DNA of 64,000 bases. Origin: Zingiber officinale. Taxonomy: Eukaryota > Streptophyta > Magnoliopsida > Zingiberales > Zingiberaceae. A program made the translations under genes and the position numbers. Within the stretch, counting starts at the first letter, position 1. Every line of letters begins with the position of its first letter. Shown piece after piece: positions 59,245-64,000 of the stretch. The notes under the pieces are model-generated. The model made no database searches, had not been told where the DNA came from, and saw nothing but the letters and a program-made list of their open reading frames with translations. The stretch is from contig NC_055992.1 in the NCBI RefSeq assembly GCF_018446385.1, positions 103,310,947 to 103,374,946 of the forward strand, written 5' to 3'.

Positions 59245-60165
59245 TGTAATGTGACTACAACAAGACATGACAAAGGGGCACATATTCTTGGGGTCAAAGT
59301 AATAAGGGATCACAAGAAAAGGATGTTGTGATTGTCCCAAGCTTCATATATCGATACAATCCTTGCTCGTTTTAGCATGTAAGACTCCAAGAAAGGTTTT
59401 CTATCTTTTAGGCATGGAGTAGCTTTATCAAAAGAGATGTCTCCGAAGACATCAAAGGAGATAGAGGACATGAAGGCAGTTCCTTATGCTTCGGCTGTCG
59501 GAAGCCTAATGTATGTTATGTTGTGCATGAGACCGGATATCTATTTTGCCGTGGGCATGGTTAGCAGATATCAAAGTAACCCTGGACAAGAACATTGGAC
59601 TGCTGTAAAGCATATATTGAAGTACCTGAGAAGAACTAGATATTATATGCTGGTTTACCAAGCAGATGATTTGCTCCCTGTGGGTTACAAGGATTCTGAC
59701 TTCTAATCAGATAGGGACAATAGTAAGTCTACATCAGGCTATGTGTTTACTTTAGGAGGTGGAGCCATTGCATGGAGGAGTGTTAAGCAGAAATGCGTTT
59801 CTGACTCAATCATGGAAGCTGAGTATGTGATAGCCTCTGAGTCAGCAAAAGAAGCAGTGTGGCTCAGGAACTTCCTAATGGGCTTATATGTGATTCCTGG
59901 TTTGCCCAAAATTATCACAATTTATTGTGATAATAGTGGTGCAGTAGCAAACTCGAAGGAACCACGAGCCCATAAGGCGAGTAAACATATAAAGCACAAG
60001 TACCACCTGATACGAGACATCATAAAGTGAGGAGAAGTTGTTGTCGTCAAGATTGCATCAGCAGATAACCTGGCAGATCCTTTCACTAAGGCCCTTCCGG
60101 CGAAAACTTTTGATCGGCATGTTGAAGGAATGAGAATTAGATGTATGACAGCGTTTATGACAACA
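59245..60165 (+). pseudogene. Copia RT end and RNase H of the copia-1 family, plus strand
   Basis: The first part (59265-59430) matches the RT segment of copia-1 (KVIRDH, YIDTILARF, SKKGFLSF-like residues) in broken frames. The open frame 59437-59706 (YASAVGSLMYVMLCMRPD, HWTAVKHILKYLRRTR) and, after a TAA, 59743-60030 (GGGAIAWRSVKQKCVS, SESAKEAVWLRNFL) give RNase H with its acidic residues. Everything upstream is absent: the element is cut at about 59241 next to the gypsy gag scrap. Confidence 0.85.
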
Positions 60166-60190
60166 TAGTCTTTTAGTATAAGTGGGAGAT

Positions 60191-62536
60191 TGTTAGAGTG
60201 TATACTAAAAGCCTAGCTTTTTGTAAACATTTATTTTGAAATAAAGAATCACATTGGTCAAATATCTACATTTATATGCTAAGTGTAGTTGTTCAATTAA
60301 TTTATATTGTGCATAATATGGTATGTGGTGCCACACACAGAAGATCATGTTATCAATTCCTTATAAATTATAAACAGTAGCTCACGACTAAGATGGAAAA
60401 GAACAAACCATTTGAATAGTCATAGTGTAATTTGGTATTAGTTTATCTTAACTATAAAATTACACTAGTACACTCTGAGTATATCGAGCAGAACCATTTA
60501 AGGTAAGTTCTTTTTATACTGACTGCATAAAAGAACAAGACCTTTGTTATTATGGAAGTGTGTGCTCTTAATCCTGATATAATAACAAGCACATATATCT
60601 AGTATTTATTTCTTTGACTTATCAAAGGGTGCGATTTAGTTCGATAAATCAATAGACCCGATAAGTTGGGAAATGATATTATTTATAGTGTGTGCTGTTG
60701 ATTATAGAAGAAAATTGTGTCCTAGTAATCTAGGTTGATGATGTCCCCAAGAGGAGCTCATAAGGATTGTCATGTAAACCCTGCAGGTGGGCTTAGTCTG
60801 ACATGACGATAAGGTTGAGTGGTATTACTTTTGGAGCTAGATATTAATTAAGTGAGTTGTCAGTAACTCATTTAATTAGTGGACATTCTATATCTTAAAC
60901 ATAGGGAGACTAACACACTCATGATAAGAAGGAGCCCAAAATATAATTTGGGATTGGTGCGGTAGTTCAATAATAACTTTTTAGTGGTATGAATTATTAT
61001 TGATGAAATTAAGTTGGGTGTTCGGGGCGAACACGGGCGAAGCTTAATTTCATCGGGAGACCAAAACCAATTCCTCCTCTCTGTCCCTATCGTAGCCTCT
61101 TATTTATGAAGTATTATACCCACTCATACCCATCTTCTTACCCACCTTAAGGTGGCTGGCCAAGCCTAGCTTGGAGCCCAGCTAGGGTCGACCAAACCAA
61201 GGTGAGTTGGTTTCATTAGGTGGTCGGCCCTAGCTTGAACCCAAGCTTTGTGTGGCCGGCCACATTAAAATAAAAGGATTTTATTTTTTTTTTAAATATT
61301 TTCTTATGTGGAAGCCATGATTTTAAAAGAGAGTTTAAAATTTAAATATTTTCTTTTATAGTTTTCTATAAAAGATTAAGAGAAAGGTTTGATATCTTTC
61401 CTTATTTGTAGTTAAAAGAAATATTTTAATTTTTGATAAAACTTTCCTTTTTTTGTAACCATCCTCATGATTTAAAAGAGAATTTTAAAATTAAATCTTT
61501 CCTTTTATATTTTCTATAAAAGATTAAGAAAAGATTTAATATCTTTTCTTATTTGTAGATTGAAAGGAAGATTTTAATTTTAGAGAAAACTTTCCTTTTT
61601 GTAAATCATCTACATGTTTTAATAGAGAGATTTTAATTTATAAAAGTTTCCTTTTATGACCAACCATGAAGGGAATTTTCAATAGTGAAATTTTTATTTA
61701 AAAATTTCTGGAAACAAATTAAGAAGTTTTAATTTTGTGTTTAAAACTTTCCTTGTTTGGAGGGATTAAGGTAGCCGGACATATATAGTTTGAAAGGGAA
61801 TTTTTATTAAACTTTCCTTTCATTGGCAAAGAGAATAAGGAAGTTTTGATAAAACTTTCCTTATTTGTCAAAACCAAGGAATATAAAAAAGAGGGTAGAG
61901 GTGTCTTACCTCAGAACAATATCTCTTCTATTATTTCCTCTCTTCCTTGGTTGGTGGTCGGCCCCTCTCTTCCTCTCCCTCTCCTATTCTTCTTCCTTGG
62001 CCGGCGGCATATTCATCTCAAGGAGCTTGGTTGGTGGCCGGATCTTGCTAAAGGAAGAAGGAGAGATAGGAGGTCTTGTTTCTTAGCATCCCTTGAAGTT
62101 TGGTGGTAGCCGAACCTCATCTTCTCTTGGAGTTCTTGTGGTGACCGAAACTTGCTTGGAGAAGAAGAATGCTTGGGTGGTTCTCGTCTCGGTATATCGT
62201 CGCCCACACGACGTCCAAGATAAGAAGAGGAATATGATAGAAGATCAAGAGGTTGTTGCTTACAAAGAAAGGTATAACTAGTAATTCTATTCCGCATCAT
62301 ACTAGTTTTCTTTATATAGATTTTGAAATTTGTTTTCCACCCACACGACGTCCAAACATAAGAGGCATATGATTCTAGGTTTCAAATTTGTTATTCGAGT
62401 TTGTGTTCTTTTGTTTTTTTCAATCTTGTGATTCGATTGTTTCTTTTGGTTAAACCTAGGGTTACTATAAGGAAATTAAATATTAACTTTCTTTGAAAGG
62501 CTTTGTCTAGGAAGTGGTGGATGCTCCCATACCCAA
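60191..62536 (+). mobile_element. Copia 3' LTR of the copia-1 family, interrupted by a gypsy LTR
   Basis: Starts TGTTAGAGTGTATAC after the polypurine tract AGTGGGAGATT. It follows the copia-1 5' LTR in full order, including the AAACTTTCCTT-rich part (61280-61870) and ACTATAAGGAAATTAAATAT near the end. It stops at CCCATACCCAA (62536), where copia-1 continues with GAAGGCCTA. About 2346 bp are present. Open frames inside (61846-62281) are not genes. Confidence 0.9.
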
Positions 62537-63237
62537 TGATCCGGCGGTAAGAATGGGGGATCCACTTCCTGAAGGGTCTCAACTTGAGGACAGATGGAGG
62601 GCTGACTAAGCGGTTAATGGCCGCGCCGAGCAGCTGAGTAGGTCCGAGCGGAACCAAAGATAACCCAGCCAGGCTTGGGTTTCCGACGCCAAGGCAGGAG
62701 GATTGAATGGCCGAGCGGGGCGTCTGCCCGGCTGGAACCGAGGGGTCGAGCGGGTTGTCCGTTCGGCCAGGATAAGGGCGAGGATACAAAGGTTAGCCGA
62801 GCGGCCTATTCGTTCGGCTCGAGATATGGGATGTCAGCAGAGGCATGTCTAATGATTATGCCGTACACAGGATTTCACGATAGAAGATCTTGCCGTCACA
62901 TCAAGGAGAGGTTGATACAGTAGCGGTATGGCCTCGTGGATGCCCTTCTGACAGACCCATACCTTGACATGGTCGAAAGCAGGAGATTGCTTCGATTGGC
63001 GCGCTCAGGCTTCTTAGAGAGGTCTATATAAGGTCTCCATTTCTTCACCGGAGATACGCGAGTCTTCATTCTGCAGCCACCTTCTTCATCCATTCCTCGC
63101 CTGACTTGAGCGTCGGAGGGCCGTCGCCGGGACACCCCCCCGGCTCGGTTTTGTTGCAGGTTCACCGGAGCACTCGAGGATCCAGCAGGGAGCGCCACGT
63201 CCCCAGCGTTCGTTGACCCCTGGTTCGGACAGGATCA
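62537..63237 (+). mobile_element. Gypsy (Tat-like) 5' LTR, 701 bp
   Basis: Starts TGATCC and ends GGATCA, exact inverse hexamers. A TATA box (TATATAAG) lies at 63025-63032, and the block GACTTGAGCGTCGGAGGGCC (about 63104-63123) recurs in the LTR at 9566-10305. The left flank is CCCAA (62532-62536) of the interrupted copia LTR; the matching target copy would lie beyond the window. Confidence 0.88.
63025..63032 (+). promoter_or_regulatory. TATA box of gypsy LTR
   Basis: TATATAAG, about 80 bases before the conserved GAGCGTCG block, as in the LTR at 9566-10305. Confidence 0.6.
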
Positions 63238-63240
63238 ATT

Positions 63241-63258
63241 TGGCGCCGTCTGTGGGAA
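63241..63258 (+). promoter_or_regulatory. Gypsy primer binding site
   Basis: TGGCGCCGTCTGTGGGAA, three bases after the LTR end. The form is the one common in plant Tat elements; the priming tRNA (often given as tRNA-Arg) is from memory. Confidence 0.75.
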
Positions 63259-63282
63259 CGCACCTGCATTCGAACAGAGGCA

Positions 63283-63717
63283 ATGGACGAGGCTGGACGA
63301 CAACACACGGTGACGCTTTCGACGGAAGAACTCGACGCTCTGGTCGAGATGAGGGCCGCCAAACTTATGGAGCTAAAACAGAAAGCAGCCGCCGAGCGGC
63401 CGGAGCAACAAGCAACATCTGCGTCGGGTGGTCGAGCGGAAGCACCTCAAGCCACCGTCGCATTCCCTCAGGCACTCTCCCGTACTCCCCCAGAAATCGC
63501 GCTCGCTCACGGGGAGCAAGGATCTTCATCTGATGAGCCTCCCGTTCGGGATCATAGAAAGGGCAAAACCCTCCGAGCAGACGCTTCTCCCGAGCGGAAG
63601 CACCGACTGCCACAGTTCCATTTCCCTCAAAAGCAGATACTTCATCTCCCGAATTCGACTTATAGCAAGGCCCTGGTTCTGGAACCTCAAGAACGGGAGT
63701 TTGATGTCAGGCGATGA
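63283..63717 (+). pseudogene. Gypsy gag N-terminus, truncated
   Basis: Starts at ATG 63283, 25 bases after the primer site, with MDEAGRQHTVTLSTEELDAL followed by an Ala/Glu/Lys-rich helix and a Ser/Pro-rich segment: the usual opening of Tat-type gag. The frame stops at 63715-63717 after 144 residues, well before the conserved capsid core (DPxDHL...FLTTLSG) that should follow. Confidence 0.8.
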
Positions 63718-64000
63718 ATCGACCGCATACGAGGAAGTTGGGTGGACGAGCCGCCGAGCGGATGAAGAGGGATTGGCACTTGGGTCCACCATGAAGCACA
63801 AATTATCTCTAGCCTGTCCGGGGCAGGGCGAGAGGTGCACCAATAGAATATGTGCTGTATATTTTCCGTTTGGTTGTATATTTGAAATGTAGAAGGCAAA
63901 ATGTTATAATGTGCGCAATTGGAATTATTGGCCGAGCGGCCTATCTTCATGGTGTATAAGATACGAGCCAAGCGCTGTTGGATCGATGAAGAAGGCCTCG
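63718..64000 (+). other. Sequence after truncated gypsy gag, possibly 3' untranslated region
   Basis: Where the gag core is expected there is instead AT-richer sequence with TGTATATTTGAAATGTAG and GGCCGAGCGGCC. This looks like 3' UTR material of gypsy elements, which would mean a large internal deletion. The window ends before the 3' LTR could be seen. Confidence 0.4.

Noticed and set aside
63283-63971. Overlapping frames on both strands at the gypsy gag start
   Set aside because: Only the frame starting 25 bases after the primer site resembles gag; the others are shadows in GC-rich sequence.

Overview
The window is nuclear DNA of a flowering plant. The evidence is GT-AG spliced genes of plant-type families (a ZFPL1 homologue, an Mpv17/PMP22 membrane protein and a DUF863-like protein) embedded in nested LTR retrotransposons of plant copia and gypsy lineages. 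The mix of SIRE-like, Tat-like and long-LTR elements would suit a monocot, possibly Zingiberales, but nothing here proves the species. No tRNA, rRNA, CRISPR array or prokaryotic operon is visible.

Region 1 (1-10.9 kb) is the 3' part of a Tat-type Ty3/gypsy element: the integrase tail, a 70-71 bp tandem array, two diverged spliced antisense gene modules (A at 1.8-4.3 kb, B at 4.9-7.2 kb), a 39 bp tandem array, and an LTR with a TATA box ending near 10305. It abuts a CACTA transposon end with hairpin-rich subterminal repeats (to 10906). The CACTA lies inside the 3' LTR of copia-1.

Region 2 (10.9-33.7 kb) is a nest of retroelements. Copia-1 is on the minus strand (10907-19482). Its 2.7 kb 5' LTR carries a SIRE-like solo LTR with target duplication GTTAC. 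Then come a SIRE-like gag fragment, an AT-rich minisatellite, a SIRE-like LTR (21559-22969), and plus-strand copia-2 (22970-28370). Next is a complete non-autonomous gag-only (TR-GAG type) element with two LTRs and target duplication ATCTC (28612-33487), inserted in an older LTR. A decayed hAT transposase end and a 0.7 kb foldback element follow (33.7-35.1 kb).

Region 3 (35.5-50.5 kb) is the gene island. It holds a nine-exon ZFPL1-like RING/B-box membrane protein (+), a two-exon DUF863-like protein (+) and a four-exon Mpv17/PMP22 family protein (-). The last two are convergent. Small DNA transposons and a LINE remnant lie in introns and spacers.

Region 4 (50.7-64 kb) is again repetitive. A probable Mutator-like inverted-repeat element just upstream of the Mpv17 gene carries a 2.85 kb solo LTR with target duplication ACGGT. 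Copia-3 (-) follows, with a hAT MITE in its reverse transcriptase. Its gag is joined to a gypsy gag scrap and then to the 3' half of a plus-strand copia of the same family as copia-1. That copia's long LTR is cut at 62536 by a gypsy 5' LTR with primer site and gag start.

The genes have no evident functional link. The transposon layers show repeated nesting, solo-LTR formation and decay. The most unusual features are the duplicated antisense genes in the Tat element, the hairpin-bearing tandem repeats, and the GTCGAC-centred palindromes in SIRE-like LTRs.
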